A DNA stretch of 64,000 nucleotides from Coniferiporia sulphurascens (GCA_002794785.1 NBBA01000011.1:496001-560000), one strand, 5' to 3'. Counted from the first letter of the stretch, positions 1 through 11,217 are shown. Made by a program: numbers and translations. Notes: generated by a model from the letters alone, not told the origin.

Positions 1-1061
1 CCTCTCTTGAAGGCATGTCTCGCTGCTGCACACTGGAGGGGGGTGGTGGCCGATGTAATGGTGGATAGTAGGTTCTTGCAGTGGGGTGTCCACCACGGTA
101 CTTCTGTTCTCGACGGTTTTGAGAGGCAGGTGAACAGCTTGAGGGCGGCGACCATGGCGTTGATGACCGCTTTGGCTTTGATGTCCAGGGTATGGGTGTT
201 GAGCCCCGGTAGGCAGAAGGCTGCTTCGAGGAGGGGGAAGGCAATGTTGGTCCATTCTTCCTTGTTGGCTGGTAGCAGCCAGCATGTCTTTATGACAGGA
301 GGGGGGGGCTGAAAGGGCAGTGACCAGCGCAGGATAGTGTGGTCAGACAGTGGAGAGGGGTCGGAGGTGGCTGAGTCTAAAATAGAGTCAGGGTTGACTG
401 CAGGTGGGGCCCAGATCATGTCAATGGGACACTGACGGTGATTGCCGTCAGGTCGTGAGTCACTGTCAGGTAGATGGGCAGGCGAAAGGCCATGCCCACG
501 GAAAAAGTCATCGAGGGGTTGTGCCCCCAAGTCGTCTTGTCGTGGGACGTGGAAGTCGGACCACAAGTGGTGGTGACGGTTGAAGTCACCGGCCACCAGT
601 AGGGTTGTGGCCAGTTCTGAGGGGAGTGAGAACATGAATGACTCACCTGGGTACTGGGGGGAGGCGTTCTCGCAGTCTGGGGGGTGCATGCCATAGTAGT
701 TGCACACCTGGAGGGTGAGTTGGGATCGGACCTCCACTGTCAAAACATCGGTGCCATGGGATGCGGCACCGAGGATTGACCATGAAGTTGGTGGGAGGGC
801 TCAGGAGACATACGTGACTACCCTGGGGTGGACCCCTGGGGGTAGAACTGGTGTATAACCCAGGATGGTGGGGACATTGAAGACCGGCAAGCCGGCCAGG
901 TCGGTGAGTGAGGGTTGCAGCCCTATTTGGTACCAGGGTGGTTCCTGTATAAGAATTAGGTGCGGGGGGGAGGGATCAGTGGTAAGGGCCAGGATTAGGG
1001 AATGAATCGCCACTAGTGAGCGGGCGGTGTTCCACTGTAGGATAGAGAGTGTCTCTATCAT
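1..1061 (-). pseudogene. LINE ORF2, endonuclease domain (5' part only)
   Basis: Starts with ATG at 1061 (MIETLSILQWN) and reads as an AP-like endonuclease: LILIQEPPW near residue 35 is the substrate-contact QEP motif, and VAGDFNRHHHLW plus SDHTILRW further down match the GDFN and SDH catalytic motifs. The frame is broken by TGA at 801-803, after which homology to the second copy resumes in the same frame (the second copy has AGG here). The rest of ORF2 is outside the window. It would have nicked the target DNA for target-primed reverse transcription. Not functional as seen. Confidence 0.8.
1058..1061 (-). promoter_or_regulatory. ATGA stop-start overlap between LINE ORF1 and ORF2
   Basis: The ORF1 stop TGA (1058-1060) and the ORF2 ATG (1059-1061) share the 4-nt string ATGA. 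The same arrangement is present at 8214-8217 in another copy. Overlapping stop/start codons are known to couple ORF2 translation to ORF1 termination in some LINEs (SART1). That role here is inferred. Confidence 0.65.
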
Positions 1062-2922
1062 ATTTCCTCCATCTGTTCGTTGGTGGGGTCGGCGTCGAGG
1101 GCCTCAATGATTTGGCAGTAGCGCCTCTTCTTTGGGCATGTCGGCAGGGTGGCGGGGTGGTCGCCTTTGCAGTTGGTGCATTGGCGGGGGTGGGGACATG
1201 TGTCACCTTTGGGCACTGCATCAGTGGTGCAGTGGGCGCACAATTTGCGGTGATTGTGGGTCAAGTGGGCACCCATGCAGTCAGCACAGCAAGGTTGGGC
1301 GTGGCAGCCCTTGGTCCCATGTCCGAGGCCCTGACAGCGCTCACATTGGGTGAGTGTGGGGCGGATGGGTGGGACTGATAGCTGGAGGGTGGAACCGAAC
1401 ATCCAGATGCATGGCCTCTTGAGGAGGCGTTCACGGATGGAGCCATCCAGGTCAACGAAGGAGAAGGCCACAGGGCATCTGTCCAGGGTTGGCAGGTGGT
1501 CCTCCATGGCAGTGAAGTGGGGGGCAACTACAAAGTCGAGGTTGAGTAGTGCCGGGTTGTGTCGGACTTTGGCCAAGAGGGCCTTCTTGGAGATGGTGTG
1601 CCCGTTCTGGCTGAACAGGAAGTCCTTGCAGGGCACCATAGAGATGCGGAGTGCAGACCTAGGGTGGACTCTGGAGGGGGTTAGGGAGAAAGCAGTCGGG
1701 ATGGAAATTCCTGCTGCTATGCACTCTGAGCGCATATGGGTGGCATATGCCACAGCATGATGGTCAATGATCGTCTCCGTGGTCAGGTTAGCCGAGGATG
1801 GTTGAGATGCAAACATGGTCACAATGTTTCCTTTCACATTAAATGACAAGGAAAGGACCAGGACACGGTCTGTGGTGGGGAGGGAGGTGAAAAACTCATG
1901 TGACACTTTGGTGAGGGCCATCACGGATTTCTGGTTTTTGGCTTGGATGCTGATGGTGGGGGTGAGGACCAAGGTTGGGTCCTTGGCATACATTGTGGGT
2001 GGGGGGGGCACCTTATGCATGCGCTTCTTCTTCTTTGGCACAGGGTTGATGACCGCTCCTGCGGCCGGGGCCACTGGAGAAGGGTTGGTGGTTGTCGGTG
2101 GGGCTGCTGATGCGGCCACTTGGGCATAGGAGGTGGCAGTGGCGGTGATGGCGGCCTGGGGGGCAGGTTGCTGTTGTTGTTGCTGTTGCTGACATTGGGT
2201 GGGCCTAGAGCGATGGAGGCCATCTGATGTGAAATAGAAGCTACGTCAGTAGTCAGGCGCTTGACTGCATCAGTCAGCGCCCTCATTTCTGGGGTCACGG
2301 GGGCGGTGCCAGGGGCCCTGGTGGTGGCCGGGGCCCTTTGTTGGGGGCGAGCTGGGGTGAAGGGTTCCGGGAGGGCGATTTCCGCCCCCTCCCTTGTGAA
2401 GTTGTAGGCCATGACCACATTGTGGTAGATGATGTTTTGGGGGTCTTTCCTTTCTTGCGCAATGTTGGACAGCATTGTTTGGACATTCCAGAGGAGGTCG
2501 CCTACAAACTGCGCTGCCTTGATGTCGATTGTCTCGGTGGTGGCATCCCTGGTTTCCTTGTTGAAGTCGTCCAGGGCTCAGGAGAGGGTGTGCATGAAGC
2601 CTGCAGTATGGGGTTCATGCTGTTGTTGGGCTGGGGGTCCTCTCGGGGTGAGAGGCGACATGGCGGCAGAGGAGCACTTCCGCCCGAGGCTTGTGCCTCC
2701 CACCTGTTGCGGGGGGGTATGGGGGTCGACCACCATTTCTGGGGCCGTTTCGCCGAATTCATCGGAGCCATGGATCGACCCTACTGAGGCGGCTGGGGAG
2801 TCAGCTCTGGATGCTTGCCTAGATTCTGCACACACCTGGGCAGTGAAGTCGTAGGCCGACACCAGTTTGGAGTCACCAATGGCTGGAGAGGGTGCCAGGA
2901 CATCCAGGGAGGAGGTCAGTGG
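1058..2922 (-). pseudogene. LINE ORF1 (gag-like, CCHC zinc knuckles)
   Basis: The downstream frame, 1058-2119, carries three cysteine/histidine clusters near its C-terminus (CERCQGLGHGTKGC, a CCADC...H...C cluster and CTNCKGDHPATLPTC), the zinc knuckles with which LINE ORF1 proteins bind RNA. The N-terminal part is in other frames (1921-2475 and about 2578-2922), matching the intact-looking N-terminal frame at 11479 onward (conserved KDPQxIIxHN). A Pro/Ser-rich linker joins the two. At least two frame changes make it a pseudogene. Its stop overlaps the ORF2 start. Confidence 0.8.
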
Positions 2923-2925
2923 CAG

Positions 2926-3190
2926 GGGTGTTCTTAGGGACAAGAAGGACCCCCAGCACACCATCTCCCACAACATGGAGATGGCCTACAACATTGTGAG
3001 GGGGGGGTGGAAGCCTCCCTGCCAGCGCCCTTCGCCCCAGCTTGCCCCCAACAAAGGACCCTGGCCACTGCCCCCCAACCCTCTGCCCCGACCAGGACCC
3101 CCAGAACCGTTAATGTGTCACCTGATGTAGCTGTGTTGACAAACATTGTTAAGCAGCTCTCCACAGAGGTCGCATCCACATCCCCTCTTG
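2926..3190 (+). mobile_element. LINE ORF1 fragment, plus strand
   Basis: Begins with a stretch (GGGACAAGAAGGACCCCCAG at about 2936) that matches 12074 onward in the plus-strand copy at 11440-13398. It encodes pieces of the ORF1 middle region (KDPQHTISHNMEMAYN, then NVSPDVAVLTNIVKQLSTEV). It abuts copy A head to head on the left. On the right it stops where a fresh LINE 5' end begins. The frame is broken inside. Confidence 0.7.
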
Positions 3191-3906
3191 ACTTCTTACC
3201 ACCACCATCTCCCTAGCACGGGCAGCTCAAACTCCCCCATGGCAGATCAGTTCAGTGGTCATCCACTATGACCCACAGGCCTCTCCACAGCTAGCTCTAC
3301 AGCATCAGGTGCGGCCAACCCAGGCCGCCATCAGTCGCCAACTGCCCCCTGCAGCTGGTTGCTGTCACCACCAGCATGACTAACTGCCCCCGACTACGAC
3401 AACCTAATGGGAGTCACCCCCCTTGGCGACCTAAACGAATGGCCGCAGAGAGGGACCCAAACCGCCCTCGATGTCGCCTTGGTCCGGCAAATGGTAAACC
3501 AAGACACTGATGACCAGATGCGGGACAACCCGCATACTCCCCCCCAGTCGACTGGCAAACACAGAGCCGATGTCCTATCCCCCGAGACCCCTCGCAACCA
3601 GCCGGTCACCTCAGAGTTCATTCGAGCACTGACAGACTTTGCACCAAATGTAGAGAGGGCCCTCGACACCCTCAAGGCCGACATCGAGAAGGCTGCCAGC
3701 TCCACATCAGTCGTACAGGCAACAGCAGCATTCCTGGGGAAACTTATGGCCCTCAGTCATGAAACACTCTCGACAATGTACCAGATGCAAGATCGGGATG
3801 ATCCGGACCACATCACCACCTGTGCAGCAGAACAGGAGTATGCCCAGTCCACGATGGGTGCGAGAATCTCACTCGGTGCACCATTCTCCTCTGCCATGAG
3901 AGCCCC
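3191..3906 (+). mobile_element. LINE 5' end fragment with ORF1 N-terminus
   Basis: A short leader (CTTACCACCACCATC... then ACTCCCCCATG at about 3231-3241) resembles the one preceding ORF1 at 11479. After an early break, an open frame at 3407-3906 gives an ORF1 N-terminal region: MRDNPHTPPQ, then PVTSEFIRALTDF, then DRDDPDHITTCAAEQEYA. It corresponds to the 11800-12120 part of the other copy but is much diverged, so it may be a distinct subfamily. It is truncated at 3906 by the poly(T) end of the next element. The last 24 codons of that open frame run into the neighbouring element and are not genuine. Confidence 0.65.
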
Positions 3907-4219
3907 TTTTTTTTTTTTAAAATTATTCCTGCAGTATTACATAATTACAAGCTGCCCCCCAAAGGGGGGGCCCTAACTACATAACAACAGAGGCGCCCAT
4001 CATTGCACATCGCACAAAACTGGGCGGGGGCTCTGCTCCCCAAGGGGTGCCAAAGTGTGAAGAGCCCCTATTTAGTTAAACTGAATGAAGAAGGAGGAAT
4101 ACATATCACTACGAACCAACCAAGTGGGTGAGGGCAGGCAAAGTAAGAAGCTTAGAAAGGGGAAAGGGATGGTGAGAGTGCCAGCTGGGACGTATTCATA
4201 GGAATTCGAAAGGCAGGCT

Positions 4220-7200
4220 CTAATCAGAAGGAAAGGGAGGAAGCATACTTGATAGCTCCAAAAGGGCTGGGTCCAAGTCCTGGGTTCGAGGTCCGAGCAT
4301 ACAACGCATGTAGTCCCATAGGAGGTCCAGGTCTAAATCCTTGTCGGTAGGGTGGCCGTCTATGTCCATCATGGCAAAAGCTAGCCAGATGGCGCCTGTG
4401 GTGTGGTCAGAGAGGCAGTTTAGGTGCCCTGTCAGCTTAAGCCAATGGCGCAAAACCGGGAGGTGGTGTTCATCAGCCCACTCTGAATGTTGGACAGGGA
4501 GAGGGTCCCAAGGTGGCCACACATGTCATATCCACGGGTGGAAGGTGCTGCAGCCACCTAGGATGTGGGCAGTTGACTGCGCCAGCCAGGGGGGGTGGTT
4601 GTGCCACCTGCAATGCGAAATCAGGCTGTGCCTGCACCGGTAGGCTGAGTCAAAACTCAGCCAGTAGCCCCCATAGGGACCAGTGTGGCAGAGGACCTGA
4701 GCGACTGCAGAAAGCTTGCTCCGTGGGTGGTCAACCGAATGCATGAGTAGCTTACACAGTCGGCGGGAAGGGAGGCCATGTACCGCCAAGTATTTGTTGG
4801 TGGCTGAGGCAAGTGGGCATGCAAGTGAGAGTGTCCACTGGTCCATGAGTGTGCAGATGGCGACTTCTTTTAGCACAGAGGTGGAGGGTTTGAGGTCTGA
4901 TGGAGGGAGCTCTGTTGCCAGTTTCACTTCCATGTCAGCCCATTCATTGCCAGGGATGTCCAAGTGTCTGGGACACCACACGAAGTGAATGGTGAGCTGG
5001 GGGTACGAGTCCAGCAGAGTCTCCACACCTGCTTTCCAAATGTGGAGGAGGTGGGCACCAGGAGTGGCAGCCCATGTGCAGAAGAGGTGGATTGCAGTCA
5101 GTGAATCAGATAGAAAGAAGATGTCTGATGCAACACACAGTTGTGCCGGGAGGTGGCGCACTACCCAACTGGGGGCCATTGTGAGGGAAAACTCCTCGAC
5201 ATCCATGGCGGTGGCACATGTGGGGGACTCCAGTCGGCATGACCAGAGATAGGTGGGGCTTAGCATTGCGCAGATGGCGGAGCCCGACTTGTCGTCGATC
5301 CACAAGCCATCTGTGAATACCTGGATGTGGGGGGTGGAGCCTAGTGCTTGGGCAGTGTGCACGAATTGTTTGCGGGTGTTGGCGCTGACTGGGGTGGCGG
5401 GGGTGGTGAAGTGGACTCAGCCGTTGGTGAAGGCCAGGGGGTCTGTCTATGGGGGATGTGTGTATGCAGGGACTTGTTGAACCTGGGGGGCTCAGACCTG
5501 CAGAGAAAGGGAGAAAGGTCTATTAGCTACATTTTTAAATAATTTCTGGCCAATAGAGTGAGGGGTGCGCCAGAGGTGCAGGGAATGGGTGGTCTTTATA
5601 TATTCAAGATAGAAAGAAAGAGGGGGAACAGAGCAGAGAAAGTTCGTGGAGTGGGGGGAGGTGCCTTTGAAGACACCCAATATCCAGCGACAGGCCGTGT
5701 TTTGCATGGCCTGGAGGTGGTTTACCAATGTTTTTTGGTGGCAGCCATGGTACCATACTGGTGCACCCCATGACAGGATGGAGTGGATGCAGGAGGTGTA
5801 TAGGCAGCAGAGGAGGAGGGCCGAGATGCTGCGTTGAGTGTTGCCCAGAATGTGGAGGGCAGCGAGGGTAGAGAGCCCCTTGGAGCACATGTGCTCAACA
5901 TGAGGCTTGAAGGAGAGGCCCGGGTCCTACCATATCCCCAACCACCACAGTGGGATTGAGGGGTGGATCAGGGTGTTGTGGTTGATCTGAACCCCAGTGG
6001 TGTCCCAGCCGTCATAGCCAGTGCATCACCGAGGGGGGTGAAAGTGGAGGCACTCCATCTTGGTGGCTTCAATGTTGAGACTGATGGTGCCGAAGAGGGT
6101 GTCGAGTTGGTGGTAAGTGCGGGCAAGAGTGCGGCAGTTGGATGCCACTGATGGGCCTACACAGATTAGTAAATGGTTGTCAACATATGCTAAGGCAGTG
6201 GTGCTGGCTTGGTGAAAGTGCTGGAGGACCATGCCTGCAAATATCGTTGACAGGATGGGGGAGACTGGCGATCCCTGAGGGGTGCTGAGGTCGGGTTTTT
6301 GGGCAGTAGGGAGGGTGGTGCCATCAAAGGTGACAGTGACCTGCCAGTCCATCATGAAGGACAAGCACCAGTTGGCCATGTTGGGCGCGCAACTGAGGTC
6401 CAGCAATTGTTGGTGGAGGAGTTGGGGGTGAACCAAGTCGAAAAAGCCTTGAATGTCAACTGCTAGGACCAAACAGATGAGGCCCTCCGAGTGGGCTTGT
6501 TCCGCAATCTGTAAGAGGTGTTGGGTGGTGTCATAGACCGAATGGCCTTGGCACCCCCCATATTGGTTAGGCGGCAGCCAGTCCCACGTATTAGCAGGGA
6601 ACTGGAGCCAGTTAGCTATTATCTTTTCAAGGAGTTTCCCTAGGGTCTCCTCAAGGGTGATGGGCTGGTATGAACACAGTGAGAATGGGTCCTTCTTGTT
6701 CGGCTTCCAGAGCATCACCACCTTTGCCACCCACCAGCACTCAGGGTGGTGCCCCATGCATAGACAGTCATTGAAAAGTGAGAGGATCTCATCGGGGTAA
6801 GCATCCACCACCCATTTAAGGGGGTGGTAACCTATTCCTGAGAGGCCCAGTGCCAACAGGTTGGATGTGTCGGCCAGTGCCCCGTAAGCTCCGTGAGGAG
6901 GATGGGTGGGGCAGCTGGTTGAGGTGGTGGCAGTGGGGTGTTGTTCGCTGCCTGGGGTGGGGGGGGCATAAAGAAAGTTTCACGGAAAAGCTCACCTTTC
7001 TCGTTGTCCATCTGGGTGAAGGAGCCGTCTCATCGTTTGAGCGAGGGGATGGGGGTGGGTCGGTTGCCGAGGCTGCGCTTGGCCCAGTTCCAGATGTTGG
7101 AGGTGTCTGCTTCCACTGCCTGGTCAGTGTAGAACTGCCATTTGGCCATCCTAACACCCCTTTTGAAGGCATGTCGAGCTGATGAGCGCTGGAGGGGGGT

Positions 7201-8217
7201 GGTGGCCATCAAGATGGTGGTTAAGAGGGTCTTGCAGTGTGGTGACCACCATGGGACTTCCACTTTCAACGGCTTGGAGAGGCAGGTGAATGGCTGAAGA
7301 GCAGTGACCATTGTGTCGATTACTGCTTTCGCTTTGATGTCCAGGGTGTGGGAGTCAAGCCCTGGGAGGCAGAAGGCTCTTTCCAGGAGGGGGAAGGCGA
7401 TGTCAGTCCATTCCTCCTTGTCAGCTGGGAGTAGCTGGCATGTCTTTAGGACAGGAGGGGGGGGCTGAAACAGCAGTGACCAATGCAAAATGGCATGGTC
7501 AGACAAAGGTGAGGGGTCGGAGGTAGCCGAATCTAGAATAGAGTCGGGGTTGACTGAGGGTGGGGCCCAGATCATGTCAATGGGGCACCGGCGACGATTG
7601 CTGTCGGGCCATGAGTCAGAGTCAGGAAGGTGGGCAGGCGCCAGGCCATGCCCACGAAAAAAGTCGTTGAGGGGTTGCGCCCCCAAGTCATCTCGTTGTG
7701 GTACTGGGAGCTCGGACCACATGTGGTGACAACGGTTGAAGTCGCCCGCCACAAGTAGAGTGGTGGCAAGTGCCAAGGGGAGTGAGAATAGGAAGGACTC
7801 ACCTGGGTACTGGGGGGAGGCGTTCTCTCAGTCTGGGGGGTGCATTCCATAGTAGTTGCACACCCGGAGGGTGAGTTGGGATCAGACCTCCACCATCAGT
7901 ACATTGGTGCTGTAGGATGCGGCTCCGAGAATCGACCAAGAGGTAGGAGGGAGGGCCCTGGATACATATGTGACTACCCAAGGATGAGCCTCTGGGGGTA
8001 GGACAGGTATATAGCCTGGGATGGTGGGGACATTGAGGACCAGGATTCCAGTTGGGTCAGTGAGTGAGGGTTGCAGCCCTATTTGGTACCAGGGTGGTTC
8101 CTGGATAAGAATTAAGTGCAGGGGGGAGGGATCAGTGGTAAGGACTGGAATAAGGGAATGTATCACCACAAGTGAGCAGGCGGCATTCCACTGTAGGATA
8201 GAGAGTGTCTCTATCAT
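4220..8217 (-). pseudogene. LINE ORF2: endonuclease, reverse transcriptase, RNase H
   Basis: Order on the minus strand: AP endonuclease (8217 to about 7300; QEPPW, VAGDFN, SDHAILHW), reverse transcriptase (about 6860-6026; motif A DIQGFFDLV, motif B QGSPVSPILS, motif C ALAYVDNHLL), thumb/connection (about 5890-5492), and RNase H (about 5310-4900; FTDG, EEFSL, LSDSLTAI, IPGNEWAD), then a Cys/His C-terminal tail to 4220. RT motif C has YVDN instead of YVDD (Asn codon 6176-6178), removing a metal-binding Asp. In-frame TGA stops lie at 7882-7884 and 7828-7830, frame changes near 7030 and 4525, and stops lie between 5362 and 5480. A dead copy of a protein that would perform target-primed reverse transcription. 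Confidence 0.85.
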
Positions 8218-8756
8218 AATTCCTCCATCTGTTCGTTGGTGGGGTCAGCATCGAGGGCCTCTACGATTTGGCAGTAGCGCCTTTTCTTGGGGCACGCCAG
8301 CAGGGTAGCGGGATGGTCGCCTTTGCAATTAGTGCATTAGTGGGGGTGGGGGCATGTGTCACCTTCGGGAACTGTGTCAGAGGCACAGTGGGTGCATGAT
8401 TTGCGGTGGTTGCAGGTCAAGTGGGCACCCGCACAGTCAGCGCAGCAAGGTTGGGCATGGCAACCCTTGGTCCCATGACCTAGGCCCTGGCAGCGCTCAC
8501 ATTGAGTGAGGGTGGGGTGAACAGGTGGGACCGAGAGTTGGAGGGTGGAGCCGAACATCCATACACGTGGCCTCTTGAGGAGGCGTTTGCAGATGGAACC
8601 GTCAGGGTCAACAAAGGAGAAGGCCATGGGGCACCTGTCGAGAGTTGGCAGGTGGTCTTCGGTGGTGGTGAAGTGTGGGACGACTATGAAGTCGAGGTTG
8701 AGGAGCGCCGGGTTGTGCTGGACTTCAGCCAACAGGGCCTTCTCGGTGATGGTGTG
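8214..8756 (-). pseudogene. LINE ORF1, C-terminal half
   Basis: Reads HTITEKALLAEVQHNPALL onward, then zinc knuckles CERCQGLGHGTKGC and CCADCAGAHLTCNHRKSC, matching ORF1 of copy A. An in-frame stop (TAG) lies at about 8338-8340, just before the last knuckle. The N-terminal half is missing because the copy is truncated at the head-to-head junction near 8757. The ORF1 TGA (8214-8216) overlaps the ORF2 ATG (8215-8217) as ATGA. Confidence 0.75.
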
Positions 8757-9627
8757 TCTCCCCTCCTGCCGCCCCTGAAAGCTTCTTATGCAGTCGGTCG
8801 ACCACCCCAGCTGGGAGCTATCTGCTGTCACCCAGGTCCTATGCTGTGCCGGTCCCTATGGGGGCTACTGGCTGAGCTTTGACTCAGCCTATTGGCACAG
8901 GCACAGCCTGATCTCACACTGCAGATGGCACAACCACCCCCCCTGGCCAGCCCAGTCAACTGCCCATGTACTGGGCAGATGTAGCACATTCCGACCATGG
9001 ATCCACAAGGTCTGGCCTCCCCACCTCCCACTCCTGACCCACCACACCCAGTGGGCTGACGAAAACCTCCTTCAGGTTCTGTGCCACTGGCTTAAACTCA
9101 CGGGGCATTTGAACCGCCTATCCGACCGTACCACAGCCGCCATCCGCCTTGCTTTTGCTGCAATGGAACTGGAGGGACACCTGACTGACAAAGATATGGA
9201 CTTGGACCTCCTCCAGGACTACATGAGTCATATGCTTGGACCCCAAACCCTGGACCTGGACCTGGCTCTCTTGGAACTTTCAGGTGTGCTTCCTCCCTTT
9301 TCCTCTGATCTATGACTGCCTTTCAGACTCTCCCACGTATGTCCTGGCTGGTGCTCTTGCCCTCCCTTTCCAATTCTAAGCTACCCCCTTTTTCCTGATG
9401 TTGTCCATTTGGTTTGGCTGTAGTGATATGTATTCCTCCCTCTTTCTTTTTCTTGTACTAATAGGGGCCCTTCACACCTTGGCACCCTTCAGGGAGCAGG
9501 GCCCCCACCCAGTTTCATGCATTGTGCGATGATGGGCACCTCTGTTGTTATGTAGTTAGGGCCCCCCCTTCAGGGGGGCAGTTTGTAATTATGTAATACT
9601 GCAGGAATAATAAATAAATAAATAAAA
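8757..9627 (+). mobile_element. LINE 3' end fragment, plus strand
   Basis: Holds the ORF2 C-terminus (open 8788-9315; WHNHPPWPAQSTAHVLGRC, a Cys/His tail region) that aligns with 4230-4770 of copy B on the other strand. It is followed by a 3' UTR and an A-rich tail of AATA/TAAA repeats at 9606-9627. It is 5'-truncated exactly at the junction with copy B. Its C-terminal frame is uninterrupted, unlike copy B, which has a frame change near 4525. Confidence 0.8.
9561..9579 (+). other. GC hairpin in LINE 3' UTR
   Basis: GCCCCCC / GGGGGGC form a perfect 7-bp stem with loop CTTCA, about 25 nt before the A-rich tail. The minus-strand copy B has the equivalent hairpin at about 3954-3970 with a changed loop. 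In stringent LINEs, 3' stem-loops are what the reverse transcriptase recognises. That role here is inferred. Confidence 0.6.
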
Positions 9628-9745
9628 GTGCCACTGCGTGTCAAGGAATCAACTTAAGCCCAAATGGGAATTACCCCCATTAGAACCCACAGAGGATTTA
9701 GTCCTCTCAAGCCAACAGAGGGAACTATCCCCTGCTGCTATGGCC

Positions 9746-9949
9746 CACTCAATGCACTGAGTTTCCCGTGCCCTGGCATGCACTTCAGAACCCACATCAG
9801 CATCAGGTGTTACCCCAACACGCTCTGTGGGGAATACTCGGGGCCCGCATTTAAGGGTTTTCCTGCTTCTGGATCTGCAGCATACCAGAATCTCCATGTT
9901 GCAGAGGGGTGGACCCCGATGCTTTTTACAGCCGCCAGGGAGTGCCTCT
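9746..9949 (+). repeat. Inverted repeat arm 1 (about 205 bp)
   Basis: Matches the reverse complement of 11218-11425 almost throughout (for example CAGAACCCACATCAGCATCA and CTTTTTACAGCCGCCAGG), with scattered substitutions. The two arms flank about 1.27 kb that includes the first solo LTR. Both arms share a translatable frame, but the substitutions are not obviously synonymous and I do not call a protein. Identity unknown, possibly part of an unrecognised element. Confidence 0.75.
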
Positions 9950-10458
9950 TACTAATCACCTCAAGGGGGCCTGTCCCACCCGAGAGGCCCATGGTGTCCT
10001 GTCGCATTTCTGCATTGGATGGTTATTACCACCATGCCATGTGTTATGAGACCCCTATCTCCTTTTAGCAACTAGTGCCATCATCAGAGACCCATTCAGG
10101 AATTTGGGGAGCAGTTTTTGGTATGACATGCTGGTCATCATGGCCTCAATGCAAGTGCATCAATCCTGGGGGATTAGACCCAACTTTCGCCAAACCCGAG
10201 GTTTCCCGGCTCTTGCCGACCACTGGTGGGCAGAGGGTTTCCCCAATCCCATGGGAACGTTATCATTGTGTCCCCCCCCGACTGGCGCACTTTGCGCCTT
10301 GCCCCGCTGACCGGGCCCGAGGGCACGACCAGCAGACCAGTCGAGGCACCACACCCCGAGAGGGCGCAGCAGACATGAAAAGGAATCATCCTCACCGAGT
10401 CATCCCCCCAATGCAATGTTAACGATGGGTTGCATGCCCTCTGGCGAGCCCTAGAGCC
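9950..10458. other. Unassigned sequence between repeats
   Basis: About 500 bp with no recognisable gene. It lies between inverted repeat arm 1 and the solo LTR. Its GAGCC end (10454-10458) is one half of the LTR target-site duplication, so this sequence predates the LTR insertion. It continues as 11022-11217 beyond the LTR. Confidence 0.5.
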
Positions 10459-11016
10459 TGTTACAATTTTCCTTTACTTTTACCTTATGCGCTGACTCAC
10501 TTCTTCTTCGTCATCATCAGTCAGTGCAACTCCCCCATTCCTCTGCCTTACTCATCCTTATTCACCTTACACCATACGACACCATGATGATGCCTTATTG
10601 CACCATCATGACGTGCTTTGCTTACTGATAGCCCTACTTGTATTACCAAGGTATTCCTTGGGTTTCCATGACCGTCCATAGTCTGGTAAACTACCCTACA
10701 CAGGCTGCTACAGTAGTAAACACATAGAGTAGCATATAAGCATGTAACTTTCGTAGCACAAGCCCTAAGCTTGTGCTCTTAGTTCATACAAGCCCATTAT
10801 CTGCTACCACCAGTCTCCTGTGTGCCACCTGGCCATTAGTCGCTTCGTTGTAACCCGACTCGCTATAGAAGCCTATCATGTCCACATCGTCAATCAGGAA
10901 GCCCCATCAACGATCATCTTCAACTTACGACATCTAGGAAGCCCCGTTGCTGTACCATCAGTCTCGACAATCAGGAAGCCCCGACACCGATCACCGCGTA
11001 ACTGTTGAGCTTAACA
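10459..11016 (+). mobile_element. Solo LTR 1 with 5-bp target duplication
   Basis: A 558-bp unit beginning TGTTACAATT and ending GAGCTTAACA (short inverted ends TGTTA/TAACA). It is flanked by the perfect duplication GAGCC at 10454-10458 and 11017-11021. It is homologous over its whole length to 12495-13053. Internal features: a 9-bp-stem hairpin AGCACAAGC-CCTAA-GCTTGTGCT at 10755-10777, and three copies of AGGAAGCCCC at 10896, 10936 and 10973. There is no internal retroelement coding sequence, so this is a solo LTR left by LTR-LTR recombination. Superfamily (gypsy or copia) not determined. Strand is arbitrary. Confidence 0.9.
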
Positions 11017-11217
11017 GAGCCCCTTTCACATCTTCGAAACCACTGTTACAGTGACTGGACAACCAGTGAGTGTGCACTCCAGAGGACTGGTGTGCAGTCA
11101 GTAGCCTTCTCTCATACCAACCCAGTAGTATACCAGACCAGAGTATGGGTTGCTGCAACGAACCCCCAGATGACCCCCAGTGAAAACCAGAGATGGTGGT
11201 GGTAAGAGGACAAGAAG
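11017..11217. other. Sequence flanking solo LTR 1
   Basis: Resumes the interrupted sequence after the GAGCC duplication. At 11190-11222 the string GATGGTGGTGGTAAGAGGACAAGAAGGATG is an imperfect inverted match to 11420-11445, so a unit of about 250 bp around repeat arm 2 has short terminal inverted repeats. No gene seen. Confidence 0.45.

Larger units (their letters stand above)
1..2925 (-). mobile_element. LINE (non-LTR retrotransposon) copy A, partial, runs off the window
   Basis: A minus-strand non-LTR element whose 3' half lies beyond the left edge. From right to left it holds the ORF1 (gag-like) region and then the start of ORF2 (AP-type endonuclease). It is closely similar in sequence and order to the copy at 3907-8756. 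Its 5' side ends near 2925, where the strand of homology switches abruptly to plus. The copy is decayed: ORF1 has at least one frame change between about 2120 and 2200, near a CAA/CAG-type microsatellite, and ORF2 has an early TGA. The family has an RNase H domain in ORF2, which is usual for Tad/I-like LINEs of fungi. Confidence 0.85.
3907..8756 (-). mobile_element. LINE copy B: truncated ORF1, whole ORF2, 3' tail
   Basis: The longest LINE copy. Its 3' end is a 12-T run at 3907-3918 (poly(A) on the element strand), preceded on that strand by a 3' UTR matching 9316-9600. ORF2 fills 4220-8217 and ORF1 is present only from the zinc-knuckle half (8214-8756). At about 8757 the homology switches to the plus strand. 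Several TGA stops and frame changes, and a mutated reverse-transcriptase active site, make it inactive. No target-site duplication could be assigned because both flanks are other element fragments. Confidence 0.85.

Noticed and set aside
3907..9627. Twin-priming 5' inversion of a single LINE
   Set aside because: Both arms carry the ORF2 C-terminus and a 3' end, so they cannot be one inverted insertion.
9664..10068. A 134-codon plus-strand protein gene
   Set aside because: It lies across the inverted repeat arm, lacks any recognised motif, and its shared part changes amino acids freely between the two arms.
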